Positions 50,828 to 57,998 of a DNA stretch of 64,000 nucleotides are shown here, piece by piece; position 1 is the first letter of the stretch; the number at the start of each line of letters is the position of its first letter. The stretch comes from Anaerolineales bacterium. Its GTDB lineage: Bacteria; Chloroflexota; Anaerolineae; Anaerolineales; UBA11579. Made by a program: the position numbers and the translations under genes. A model generated the notes under the pieces. It searched no databases, was not told where the DNA came from, and saw nothing but the letters and a program-made list of their open reading frames with translations. The stretch spans positions 1,318,712-1,382,711 of the forward strand of contig CP075526.1 in assembly GCA_025808555.1 (NCBI GenBank), given 5' to 3'.

Positions 50828-51714
50828 GGTAAGGGGTCGGCTGCGGCCTTAGTGTAGGCGGCGGCGATGGCCGAATTTACTTCGGCGTCGATGGTGGCGC
50901 GTTCGGCGGCTTGCAGACGGGCGCCGTGGATGGCGAGCGGGTCCCGAATCGCGCGCAGCTGCTCGATGAATGCGGGGTCACGCGTATCGTCGCCCTTGGA
51001 GTGCGGGCCGAAGCGGGCCGTGTGCAGGATGAGGGTGCGTGGGCCGGGTGCGGCGCGCAGCTGGGCAAATTCTTGCTTGGCTGCGGTATTGATCTCGCGT
51101 ACATCGCTGCTGTCGAGCTCTACCGCGGGGATATTGAAAGCAGTAAAGCGGCCAGCGAGGCTGCCCGCCATGGCAAGCTCCGTGGGCGTGGTCTGGGCGA
51201 TGTGATTGTTCTCGACGACGAAAAGGATCGGCGCGGCCCAGAGCGAAGCGATATTGAGACTCTCGTAGACAACCCCTTCGCCCATGGCGCCATCACCGAG
51301 AAAGAGCACGGTCACGGCCTGGCTGCCCTTGCGTTTTTCAGCAAGGGCAGCGCCTACCGCGATGGGGGCGGTGCTGCCGAGCACGCCATTGGAATAGAAG
51401 CTCTTCCAGTGCAGGTGCTGTGAGCCGCCAATGCCGCCGCAAACGCCAGTGGCCTTGCCCATCAGCTCGGCGAAGAGGGCGCGAGCATCGCCGCCATAGG
51501 CGAGGAAATGGCCATGGCAGCGGTGGTTGCTGAACACGATGTCGCCATCATTAAGATGGGCCAGCACACCAGCCGCGTTGGCCTCCTGCCCGATGTAGGT
51601 GTGGGTGGTGCCGTAGAAAGCTCCCTTGGGGAAAGCGTCGAGCACGGTTTCTTCAAACTGGCGAATGGTGGCCAGCTGCTTGTACAGAGCGGCATCCGTG
51701 TGCATGGCGCGCAT
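50824..51714 (-). CDS. 2-oxoacid dehydrogenase E1 component, alpha subunit
   Basis: The alpha half of E1, 296 residues. The thiamine diphosphate motif is clear: GDGAMGEGVVYESLN...ENN. The N-terminal YIGQEANAAGVLAHL and the phosphorylation-loop-like RFGPHSKGDDTRD also match the family. Start at the ATG 51714, which overlaps the stop of the sugar transferase gene as TAATG; an ATG at 51705 is also possible. Its placement inside a glycan-type operon is the key oddity. Confidence 0.9.
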   Translation of the reverse strand: MRAMHTDAALYKQLATIRQFEETVLDAFPKGAFYGTTHTYIGQEANAAGVLAHLNDGDIVFSNHRCHGHFLAYGGDARALFAELMGKATGVCGGIGGSQHLHWKSFYSNGVLGSTAPIAVGAALAEKRKGSQAVTVLFLGDGAMGEGVVYESLNIASLWAAPILFVVENNHIAQTTPTELAMAGSLAGRFTAFNIPAVELDSSDVREINTAAKQEFAQLRAAPGPRTLILHTARFGPHSKGDDTRDPAFIEQLRAIRDPLAIHGARLQAAERATIDAEVNSAIAAAYTKAAADPLP

Positions 51715-52364
51715 TATAACGGGCGGCCTTTTTCGTCCGGTGCGGCTGGGCGGCTGCCCATAAACTCCAAGGCGGTGGCGTTGCCCGGCTGGTTGATGCC
51801 CTCGCGGCGTAGTACCTTGAGCGGGGTTAGCAGCAGGATCTTGATGTCTAGCCACAGCGACCAGTTGTCAACGTACCAAACATCCAGAGCGAACTTGTCC
51901 TCCCACGAAACATTGTTGCGGCCGTTGATCTGGGCCCAGCCGGTCATACCGGGCAGGGTGAGATGGCGGCGGAACTGCAGCGGTGTGTATCGGTCCAAAT
52001 AGCGCATGAGCAGAGGGCGCGGGCCGACCAGGCTCATTTCGCCGCGCAGCACGTTCCAGAGTTCGGGCAGCTCGTCGAGGCTGCTGGCGCGCAGCAGGCG
52101 CCCGAAGCCGGTCAGGCGCTGCGCATCCGGCAGGGGCTGACCGTCAGGCCCGGCGGCATCTCGCATGGTGCGAAATTTGTAGAGCATAAAAGGCAGGCCG
52201 CCGATGCCCGGGCGCGGCTGGCGGAACAGGACGGGCCGGCCCAGAAAGATGCGCACCAGCAGGCCAATGAGCAGAACCAGTGGCAGCAGCAGGGGCAGCG
52301 CCAGCAGGGTCAGAAGCAGGTCAAATATGCGCTTGGAGCGGGGAATGGCAACGCGCGGCGGCAC
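51714..52364 (-). CDS. Phosphosugar transferase, PglC/WbaP family
   Basis: A monotopic membrane enzyme that moves a sugar 1-phosphate from UDP-sugar to undecaprenyl phosphate, the first step of a lipid-linked glycan. 216 residues: N-terminal re-entrant membrane helix (FDLLLTLLALPLLLPLVLLI), the catalytic Asp-Glu dyad in SSLDELPELWNVLRGEMS, and the VGPRPL motif. The C-terminal NQPGNATALEFMGS is typical of PglC-like small enzymes. In Campylobacter, PglC uses the sugar that PglD acetylates; here a PglD-like domain is encoded three genes downstream. Confidence 0.92.
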   Translation of the reverse strand: MPPRVAIPRSKRIFDLLLTLLALPLLLPLVLLIGLLVRIFLGRPVLFRQPRPGIGGLPFMLYKFRTMRDAAGPDGQPLPDAQRLTGFGRLLRASSLDELPELWNVLRGEMSLVGPRPLLMRYLDRYTPLQFRRHLTLPGMTGWAQINGRNNVSWEDKFALDVWYVDNWSLWLDIKILLLTPLKVLRREGINQPGNATALEFMGSRPAAPDEKGRPL

Positions 52365-52376
52365 GCAAGGATTTTA

Positions 52377-53342
52377 TCAGCGCGAGGCGAACATCTTTTC
52401 CAAGGCGCGAGCGTAGATGGCCTTGGCGGTGGCACGGTTCTGCGGCTGGTGGCGGGCGAAATGCTCCATCATGATGCCGGAGTTGACCTCGAGCACGCGT
52501 AGAACGCCGTCAACCTCAACGATGTCGATGGAGGCGAAGCGGATGTTGATAGCCTGCTGGGCAGCGAGGGCGAGGGCCTGGAGCTGCTCCAGCAGTGGGC
52601 CGGCGCTGAGGGCCTGCGGCGTGGAACCGGCGCCGAGGTTGTGCTTCCAGCCGATGGTGAGCGACTCGCCGGCCGGCAGCACCTGCTCCAGCTGGGCCTG
52701 GTGCTGCTCCAGCGCTTCGACGGCCTGTGCCTGGGTGATGGCGCCGGCCAGCAGCTGGCGCTCGACCAGGGCGCGCAGGCTGGCGGCGCCATCGCCGCTG
52801 ACCTGCGGTCGCTGTTTGGCGTAGGCCAGCTGGCATTCACCGTCGAGCATGATGAGGCGATGCTCGTTTTGGATTTGGTAGTAGGGCGAGAGGCTGAGTG
52901 ACTGCCCTTTTTGGAAGATGCTGAGCACAGCTTTTTCAAGCTGGGCCTGGTTCTTGATACGGGTGACCCCGAGGCCGCCGGTGCCTTCGTTGGGTTTGGC
53001 AACGATGTTGTAATCGTGCTGCTGGGCATAAGCCAGGATGGCGGGCCAGTGGCCGCCCTCTGGGATGTAGGCGGCGCGGCTTGGGTTGAGGAAGAAGCGA
53101 TGCTCAATGTGGGGGATGTGTTGGTGATGGAGCAAAGCGGCAACGGCGGCCTTGTCGCCAGCCAGCATGTGCGCCGTGGCCGAGTTGAGCTCAAAGTTGA
53201 AGCCAAAGGTGTGGCGCACCTGCCCGGCCTTTTCGAAACGCAAAATCCAATCCTGCGAGAAGCTGGTGAGGGTGTAGCCTTGCTCTGTGGCGATCTCTCG
53301 CAGCAAGGTGACGAAGATGCGCTCGTAGCTGGGCGTTGACAT
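52377..53342 (-). CDS. ATP-grasp ligase (RimK/cyanophycin synthetase-like)
   Basis: A 321-residue ATP-grasp protein that should form an amide or peptide bond through an acyl phosphate. The ATP-binding strands are visible: NIVAKPNEGTGGLGVTRIK, then EHRLIMLDGECQLAYAK, and the metal-binding VLRVLEVNSGIMME. It is the first gene of the operon and lies 12 bases before the sugar transferase gene. The acceptor could be an amino sugar or an amino acid; this cannot be decided from sequence. Confidence 0.8.
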   Translation of the reverse strand: MSTPSYERIFVTLLREIATEQGYTLTSFSQDWILRFEKAGQVRHTFGFNFELNSATAHMLAGDKAAVAALLHHQHIPHIEHRFFLNPSRAAYIPEGGHWPAILAYAQQHDYNIVAKPNEGTGGLGVTRIKNQAQLEKAVLSIFQKGQSLSLSPYYQIQNEHRLIMLDGECQLAYAKQRPQVSGDGAASLRALVERQLLAGAITQAQAVEALEQHQAQLEQVLPAGESLTIGWKHNLGAGSTPQALSAGPLLEQLQALALAAQQAINIRFASIDIVEVDGVLRVLEVNSGIMMEHFARHQPQNRATAKAIYARALEKMFASR

Positions 53343-53380
53343 GGGCCATATTCTAAGCGTAACGGAAGCCCAGTTAAATT

Positions 53381-53424
53381 ATGAGAATCACCTTCTGCGG
53401 GGGGACCGCTTTGGTGATTCTCAT
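53381..53424 (-). promoter_or_regulatory. Nested inverted repeat upstream of the ATP-grasp operon
   Basis: A perfect 12-base inverted repeat (atgagaatcacc / ggtgattctcat) encloses an inner gcgg/ccgc pair. It lies 39 bases before the ATP-grasp ATG in the leader or promoter, so it may be an operator or an RNA switch for the operon. It lacks a T-run, so it is not a standard terminator. Confidence 0.4.
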
Positions 53425-53440
53425 CAAGGCCCTTGATTTC

Positions 53441-53477
53441 AAAATAAAAGACCCGCTCACACATGAGCGGGTCTTTG
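53441..53477 (-). terminator. Intrinsic terminator of lexA
   Basis: A 13 base-pair stem (aaagacccgctca / tgagcgggtcttt) with a 4-base loop; the A-rich left side gives the U-tract on the minus strand. It lies 26 bases after the lexA stop. Confidence 0.85.
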
Positions 53478-53502
53478 TAGTCTTTGTGAAGCGGAGCGGG
53501 CA

Positions 53503-54204
53503 CTAGTTGGGAGCACCCATTTGGCGGATAACCATGACGACCTTGCCTTGCACCTGGACGGCGCGGGGGTTATCTACAAAGATGGGCTGCATGGTGGGGT
53601 TGGCGGGCTGCAGGCGGATGCCGCCGTTCTCTTTGTAGAAGTACTTGAGGGTGGTCTCGTCACGGTCCGTGAGCCAGACGGCGACCATTTCACCGTTGCG
53701 GGCGTCCTGGGCCTTTTTCATGACGACGATGTCGCCATCATTGACCATGGCGTCTACCATGGAGTCACCCTGGACTTCGAGGGCGAAGAGGTCTTCTTCT
53801 TTGTCGCCGGGGGCGAGCAGGCTGCGGGCGATCTCGACGCCGCTGTCCTGGTCATAGTAGGCAAAGTCGGACCCGGGCACAGGCATGGGGGCGCCGGCGA
53901 CGATACGGCCGACCACGGGCACCTTGATGAGATCCTCGATGGCCTCGCGGACAGCGTTGGCGGCGGCGGTAACACCCTTGACGAGGCGCACGCCGCGGGA
54001 AATCTTGCGGTCGCGCTCGATGTAGCCCTCCTCTTCCAGCTGGTTGAGGTAGTAGTTGACCACTGAAGTGGAAGAGATGCCGGTTTGTTTGCCGATCTCA
54101 CGGATGGAAGGCGGGTAGCCGTTCTCCTCCTGATAACGCTCAAGCAAATCCAGGATCTTCTTGTGGCGTTCGCTCAAACCCTTGCGTCTTTTAGCCATCA
54201 TCAT
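53503..54204 (-). CDS. lexA: SOS repressor LexA
   Basis: DNA-damage repressor that cleaves itself when RecA is activated. 233 residues, slightly longer than E. coli LexA. The N-terminal winged helix has ISSTSVVNYYLNQLEEEGYI; the cleavage site is Ala103-Gly104 (RIVAGAPMPV); the catalytic pair is Ser148 (GDSMVDA) and Lys187 (ETTLKYF). The first of three consecutive ATG codons was used, with AGGAG 8 bases upstream. A Gram-positive-type SOS box lies in its promoter, so it is autoregulated. Confidence 0.95.
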   Translation of the reverse strand: MMMAKRRKGLSERHKKILDLLERYQEENGYPPSIREIGKQTGISSTSVVNYYLNQLEEEGYIERDRKISRGVRLVKGVTAAANAVREAIEDLIKVPVVGRIVAGAPMPVPGSDFAYYDQDSGVEIARSLLAPGDKEEDLFALEVQGDSMVDAMVNDGDIVVMKKAQDARNGEMVAVWLTDRDETTLKYFYKENGGIRLQPANPTMQPIFVDNPRAVQVQGKVVMVIRQMGAPN

Positions 54205-54253
54205 ATGCCTGCTCCTGCACCACGCCTTGATAATAGGTCATTTGTGCTATGCC

Positions 54254-54283
54254 AGAATAACATGAACAGGCGTTCTGCGTCAA
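54254..54283 (-). promoter_or_regulatory. lexA promoter with SOS box between -35 and -10
   Basis: On the minus strand TTGACG (54278-54283) and TATTCT (54254-54259) are 18 bases apart. The spacer contains GAAC-GCCT-GTTC (54264-54275), which fits the Gram-positive LexA consensus GAAC-N4-GTTC. LexA bound here would block the polymerase directly. Confidence 0.8.
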
Positions 54284-54423
54284 GTGAAAATCAAGACCAC
54301 AAAGGCTGGATCTGAGCTAGTAGCCGCCGCACTGGTTGAAAGGTGGGCTGAATTTCAACAGCACGAGGCATTGTTTTATAATGTGGATTGAGTAGCGTCT
54401 GCTGCTCAGCCCCCAAGAACCCT

Positions 54424-55434
54424 ATGACCAAACAAGTTGTCCTTATTACTGGTGCGGCTGGCGAAATTGGCCAAGCCTTGGTGCGTGAGCTGGCGGCTGG
54501 CGGTGCGCAGATCGTGACCCTGGACCTGGCGGCGATGCCGGAAGAACTGGCCGGACATACCACCCACATTACCGGCAGCATCACCGACAAAGCGCTGATC
54601 GAGCGCCTGGGGACTGAATACACTTTCGACACTATCTATCACCTGGCGGCTTTGCTCTCGACCCGAGCGGAGCATTCACCGGCGCTGGCCCACGAGGTAA
54701 ACGTGGATGCCAGCGTTTTGCTTTTAGAGCTGGCGGCGGCTCAGTCTGCGGCGCGGGGGGAAGCCGTCAAGTTCATTTTCCCCAGCTCCAAGGCGATCTA
54801 TGGTATGCCGGATCTGGAAACCAAGGCGGCGCACCCAAGCGTGAAGGAAGATGAATGGCTGCACCCGGATACGGTGTATGGGGCCAACAAGCTGGCGGTG
54901 GAACTGCTGGGTGCGTACTATTCGCGCCGCTACAAGCAACTGGGCGAGGCACCGGCGGCATATGTGGACTTTCGGGCGCTGCGCTTTCCGGGCCTGATCA
55001 GCGCGTTCACGCTGCCGACGGGCGGCACCAGCGACTATGGCCCGGAGATGTTGCATGCGGCGGCGCAGGGCAAGCCGTACGCGTGCTTTGTGCGCCCGGA
55101 CACCACGATAGCGTTCATGGCGATGCCGGATGGGGTCAAGGCGCTGCAGACGCTGGCGGCCGCGCCGCGGGCTGCGTTGAGCCGCACCGCCTACAACGTG
55201 AATAGCTTCAGTTTGTCTGCTGAGGATTTTCGCCAACAGGTGCTGGCGGCGTTCCCTGAGGCGCAGATCAGTTTTGCGCCGGATGCGAAGCGGCAGGGGA
55301 TCGTGGACAGCTGGCCGATGGGAATCGATGATAGCGTGGCGCGGGCGGACTGGGGCTGGACGGCGGAATATGGCCTGCAGCGCTGTTTTGAAGACTATCT
55401 GGTCCCCAACATCCGTCAGCGTTACCAGGCGTGA
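54424..55434 (+). CDS. SDR-type L-threonine 3-dehydrogenase-like protein
   Basis: An extended short-chain dehydrogenase of 336 residues with the NAD-binding GAAGEIG loop and the catalytic YGANK (Tyr-x3-Lys). The segments FPGLISAF, GGTSDYGPEML and RPDTTIAFMAMPDGVKAL, and the late DSWPMGIDDSVARADWGW, match the epimerase-like L-threonine dehydrogenases, which oxidise threonine to 2-amino-3-ketobutyrate. The best alternative is a sugar epimerase. A TATAAT lies 42 bases upstream of the ATG. It overlaps yjbR by TGATG. Confidence 0.8.
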   Translation: MTKQVVLITGAAGEIGQALVRELAAGGAQIVTLDLAAMPEELAGHTTHITGSITDKALIERLGTEYTFDTIYHLAALLSTRAEHSPALAHEVNVDASVLLLELAAAQSAARGEAVKFIFPSSKAIYGMPDLETKAAHPSVKEDEWLHPDTVYGANKLAVELLGAYYSRRYKQLGEAPAAYVDFRALRFPGLISAFTLPTGGTSDYGPEMLHAAAQGKPYACFVRPDTTIAFMAMPDGVKALQTLAAAPRAALSRTAYNVNSFSLSAEDFRQQVLAAFPEAQISFAPDAKRQGIVDSWPMGIDDSVARADWGWTAEYGLQRCFEDYLVPNIRQRYQA

Positions 55435-55818
55435 TGGCGCACCCCGCCAAGAAGCAAACAAAAGATTCGCGCAACCAGCTGGCGCGGCTGCGCACGTTGT
55501 GCGGCGGGCTAGCAGATACTGTGGAAGTGGAAGCGTGGGGCGAACCCACCTTTCGTATCAACGGCAAGATGTTCGCTATGTTTGCTTCGCCCGAAACGCA
55601 TCATGGCGAGGGGAGGACGGCGGTATGGATCATGGCCGAAGCTGCGGAGCGGGATGTGTTGGTAGCGGCGGATGAGAAGCGATACTTTGTGCCGCCGTAT
55701 CAGGGCAAGAGCGGCTGGATCGGTGCGTATCTTTGACGAAAGCACAAACTGGGATGAACTAGAGGGCTTGTTAAGAGAAGGCCACCGCCTACGCGGTGAA
55801 AAGCCGCTCCGCGCTTAG
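55434..55818 (+). pseudogene. MmcQ/YjbR-family protein with an apparent C-terminal frameshift
   Basis: Small proteins of this family fold like DNA-binding double-wing domains; their role is unclear. Residues of frame 1 (AWGEPTFRINGKMFAMF, then GKSGWIGAYL) stop at 55736. In the next frame, starting just before, the sequence continues as the usual tail RIFDESTNWDELEGLLREGH and ends at 55818, so a shift near base 55723 breaks the gene. It could be a real mutation or a read error. It overlaps the 3' end of panD by 4 bases. Confidence 0.75.
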
Positions 55819-56156
55819 AGATAGCGGACGAACTTATTGTTCTCGTCAACCAGGATGAAGGTAGTTTCCACCGGTTCGGCGCTGATCTCAAAGGCCATGA
55901 TGATGACCTGCTCGCCGGTTTTGATGAGATGAGCGGCGGCGCCGTTCATGGTGATGGTGCCGCTGCCGCGCGGGCCGACGATGACGTAGGTTTCGAGACG
56001 CTCGCCGGTGGTGTTGCTGACCACAAGTACTTTTTCGCCGGGCCACAAGCCGGCGCGTTCCACCAGCTCTTCATCAATGGTGATGCTGCCGATATAGGCC
56101 AGATTGGCCTCGGTGACGGTGGCGTTGTGGATCTTGGAGCGTACAAGAATGCGCAT
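55815..56156 (-). CDS. panD: Aspartate 1-decarboxylase (pyruvoyl-dependent)
   Basis: Makes beta-alanine from aspartate for pantothenate and coenzyme A. 113 residues; self-cleavage occurs between Gly23 and Ser24 in AYIGSITID, giving the pyruvoyl group. Conserved TNGERLETYVI-type (TTGERLETYV) and NGAAAHL motifs are present. A -10-like TAGAAT lies 9 bases before the ATG. Other pan genes are not nearby. Confidence 0.95.
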   Translation of the reverse strand: MRILVRSKIHNATVTEANLAYIGSITIDEELVERAGLWPGEKVLVVSNTTGERLETYVIVGPRGSGTITMNGAAAHLIKTGEQVIIMAFEISAEPVETTFILVDENNKFVRYL

Positions 56157-56187
56157 AGGTCTCAGATTCTACTCGCTTAGCACTGGC

Positions 56188-56193
56188 TATAAT
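56188..56193 (+). promoter_or_regulatory. -10 element of the 56201 lipoprotein gene
   Basis: A perfect TATAAT ends 7 bases before the GTG at 56201 and 10 before the ATG at 56204. No ribosome binding site is visible, so the transcript may be leaderless. Confidence 0.45.
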
Positions 56194-56200
56194 TGCGCTC

Positions 56201-56965
56201 GTGATGTTGCGTAATACGGTTATGACGCTGCTGTTGGCGGCGCTCTTACTGGGCGGGTGCATTGTGCCCGTGGCGATGGAGCCCGAGCCCGAAGTAATGC
56301 TGGAGCCTACGGCTGAGCCCACGGAGACGCCGGTATGGTTCCCGCCGACGCCGACCGCGTCGCCCTTCCCGACGCCAGTGGTGAGCCCGACGGCGGACAT
56401 GCGCCCGGGGATTGGCGAGCTGCTGCTGGAAGATGACTTCAGCGATGCGGTGTTCTGGCCGACCAGTACGAGCGCGGACGGCAGCGCCCAGGTAAGCAAT
56501 GGGCGGCTGAACCTGGTGCTGAATGCCACGCGCAGCTATTTATTCAGCACGCGCAATGGCCCCGTGGTGGGCGATTTTTACGCTGAGATCACCGCGACTA
56601 CCAATTTCTGCAGCGGCGATGATGAGTACGGTCTGCTAGTGCGGGCGCTGGATGGCGATCACTTCCGTTTTGCGCTCTCGTGCGATGGGCGCGCCAAAGT
56701 GGACCGTTTTCACAATGGCAGCCTGAGCCGCCAGGTGGGCTGGGTGAGCAGCCGCGCGATTCCCTCAATCGCGCCGGGCACCAGCCGTTTAGGAGTTTGG
56801 GCAGGGGGCGGCCAGATGCACTTTTTTGTCAATGATATGTATCTGTTCAGCGTCACTGATTCGCTTTTGTTCCGCGGTGCGGTGGGTGTGTATGTGCACA
56901 CTTCAACCGAGAGAGACGTCTCGGTGAGCTTTTCGAGCCTCAGATTGTGGCAGGTGGACCGCTAG
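56201..56965 (+). CDS. Lipoprotein with a concanavalin-like beta-sandwich domain
   Basis: A 254-residue exported lipoprotein: signal peptide with lipobox LLGGC, a Pro/Thr-rich linker (TPVWFPPTPTASPFPTPVV), then a domain of about 180 residues. The domain (LLLEDDFSDAVFWPT..., GDDEYGLLVRALDGDHFRFAL, VGVYVHTS) looks like the LamG/DUF1080 jelly-roll group, which often binds glycans. The start is the GTG at 56201 or the ATG at 56204. It is divergent from panD. Function unknown. Confidence 0.7.
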   Translation: MMLRNTVMTLLLAALLLGGCIVPVAMEPEPEVMLEPTAEPTETPVWFPPTPTASPFPTPVVSPTADMRPGIGELLLEDDFSDAVFWPTSTSADGSAQVSNGRLNLVLNATRSYLFSTRNGPVVGDFYAEITATTNFCSGDDEYGLLVRALDGDHFRFALSCDGRAKVDRFHNGSLSRQVGWVSSRAIPSIAPGTSRLGVWAGGGQMHFFVNDMYLFSVTDSLLFRGAVGVYVHTSTERDVSVSFSSLRLWQVDR

Positions 56966-56968
56966 CGG

Positions 56969-56998
56969 TTGACTTCTATCGCACATTTGGTCTATAAT
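56969..56998 (+). promoter_or_regulatory. ssb promoter
   Basis: TTGACT (56969-56974) and a perfect TATAAT (56993-56998) with an 18-base spacer start a leader of about 160 bases before the ssb ATG. Confidence 0.7.
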
Positions 56999-57003
56999 TT
57001 TCA

Positions 57004-57090
57004 AGGTCGGTGAGCGAATTTTGACCAGCGCCGGGCAAGCAGCCCGGAAAACTTACACAGCCGCTCATTCGAAAAGGAGCCCCCAAAACT
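57004..57090 (+). ncRNA. Structured leader RNA upstream of ssb (unassigned)
   Basis: The leader can form a hairpin ccgggc-aagca-gcccgg (57033-57055 region) enclosed by a possible longer pairing gagcg/cgctc, and an alternative ggtc/gacc pairing. It does not match a riboswitch or ribosomal leader that I recognise. A Shine-Dalgarno-like aaggagc at 57077 is not followed by a credible start codon. Confidence 0.3.
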
Positions 57091-57167
57091 TATCTAAACT
57101 GAATATACACAGACTGTTTTAGTTAACTGACTACGCTTGTTTTTGGTACCTACTTTCTGGAGGAAAC

Positions 57168-57623
57168 ATGTCTTATCACAAGATCACAATCGTAGGCAAT
57201 TTGGGGCGTGACCCTGAAATGCGCTATACCCCCGGCGGCCAGGCGGTCACCAACTTCAATGTGGCCAGCAACCGCCAATACACTGGCTCGAACGGTGAGA
57301 AGATCAAGGAAACCGTGTGGTTCCGCATCTCGGCGTGGGGACGTCAGGCTGAGATCTGCAACCAGTACCTCAAGACCGGCAGCCAGGTGATGATCGAAGG
57401 GCGCATGACGCCCGACAAAGCCAGCGGCGGGCCGCGGGTGTGGACGCGCCAGGACGGCACGCCGGCCGCCTCGTATGAGGTGACGGCGGAACGGGTCGTG
57501 TTTCTGGGCGGCCGCGGCGGCGGTGGTGGCGGGGGCGGCGACATGGGCGGCGGAGAATACGGCGGCCTGCCCAGCGAGCCGGACGGCATGATGGGCGGCA
57601 GCGAGGAAGAGATCCCGTTCTAG
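57168..57623 (+). CDS. ssb: Single-stranded DNA-binding protein
   Basis: Binds single-stranded DNA in replication, repair and recombination. 151 residues: an N-terminal OB fold (ITIVGNLGRDPEMRYTPGG, TVWFRISAWGRQAEICNQYL), a glycine-rich linker and the acidic tip EEEIPF that recruits partner enzymes. A ggaggaaa ribosome binding site precedes the ATG. It is the first gene of a run with DUF3467, translin and the Cas4-like genes. Confidence 0.97.
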   Translation: MSYHKITIVGNLGRDPEMRYTPGGQAVTNFNVASNRQYTGSNGEKIKETVWFRISAWGRQAEICNQYLKTGSQVMIEGRMTPDKASGGPRVWTRQDGTPAASYEVTAERVVFLGGRGGGGGGGGDMGGGEYGGLPSEPDGMMGGSEEEIPF

Positions 57624-57630
57624 GCGCGCC

Positions 57631-57996
57631 ATGGCTGAGCCTACTAATCCCAAGAGCCAGGCAGGGGCGGGGCAACCCGCCCCTGGCCAGCGGCCGCGGC
57701 TGGTAATCCCGCCCGGCACGGAAGTGCTATACAGCAATGTGGTGCGGGTGGCGCACTCGCCAGCGGAGATGGTGTTTGACTTTGGCCGGCTATTGCCGGG
57801 CGAGCTGGACATCATCATCAAATCGCGAGTACTCATGTCGCCCTTGAGCGCCAAGCTATTGCAGCGCGCCTTGAGCGAGAACATTGCCAAGTACGAGAAG
57901 CAGTTTGGCGAGATCAAGCTGCCTGCTGGCAAGAGTTTAGCGGATGACCTTTTTAAATCCATTCAGCCGCCGGACGGCGAAGAGCCCAAGAGCTGA
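57631..57996 (+). CDS. DUF3467-family protein
   Basis: A 121-residue protein with the family pattern: VLYSNVVRVAHSPAEMVFDFGRLLPGE, then RVLMSPLSAKLLQRALSENIAKYEKQFGEIKLP. Function unknown in all members known to me. It follows ssb by 7 bases and precedes the translin gene by 2 bases, so it is co-transcribed and may be functionally linked. Confidence 0.82.
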   Translation: MAEPTNPKSQAGAGQPAPGQRPRLVIPPGTEVLYSNVVRVAHSPAEMVFDFGRLLPGELDIIIKSRVLMSPLSAKLLQRALSENIAKYEKQFGEIKLPAGKSLADDLFKSIQPPDGEEPKS

Positions 57997-57998
57997 GC

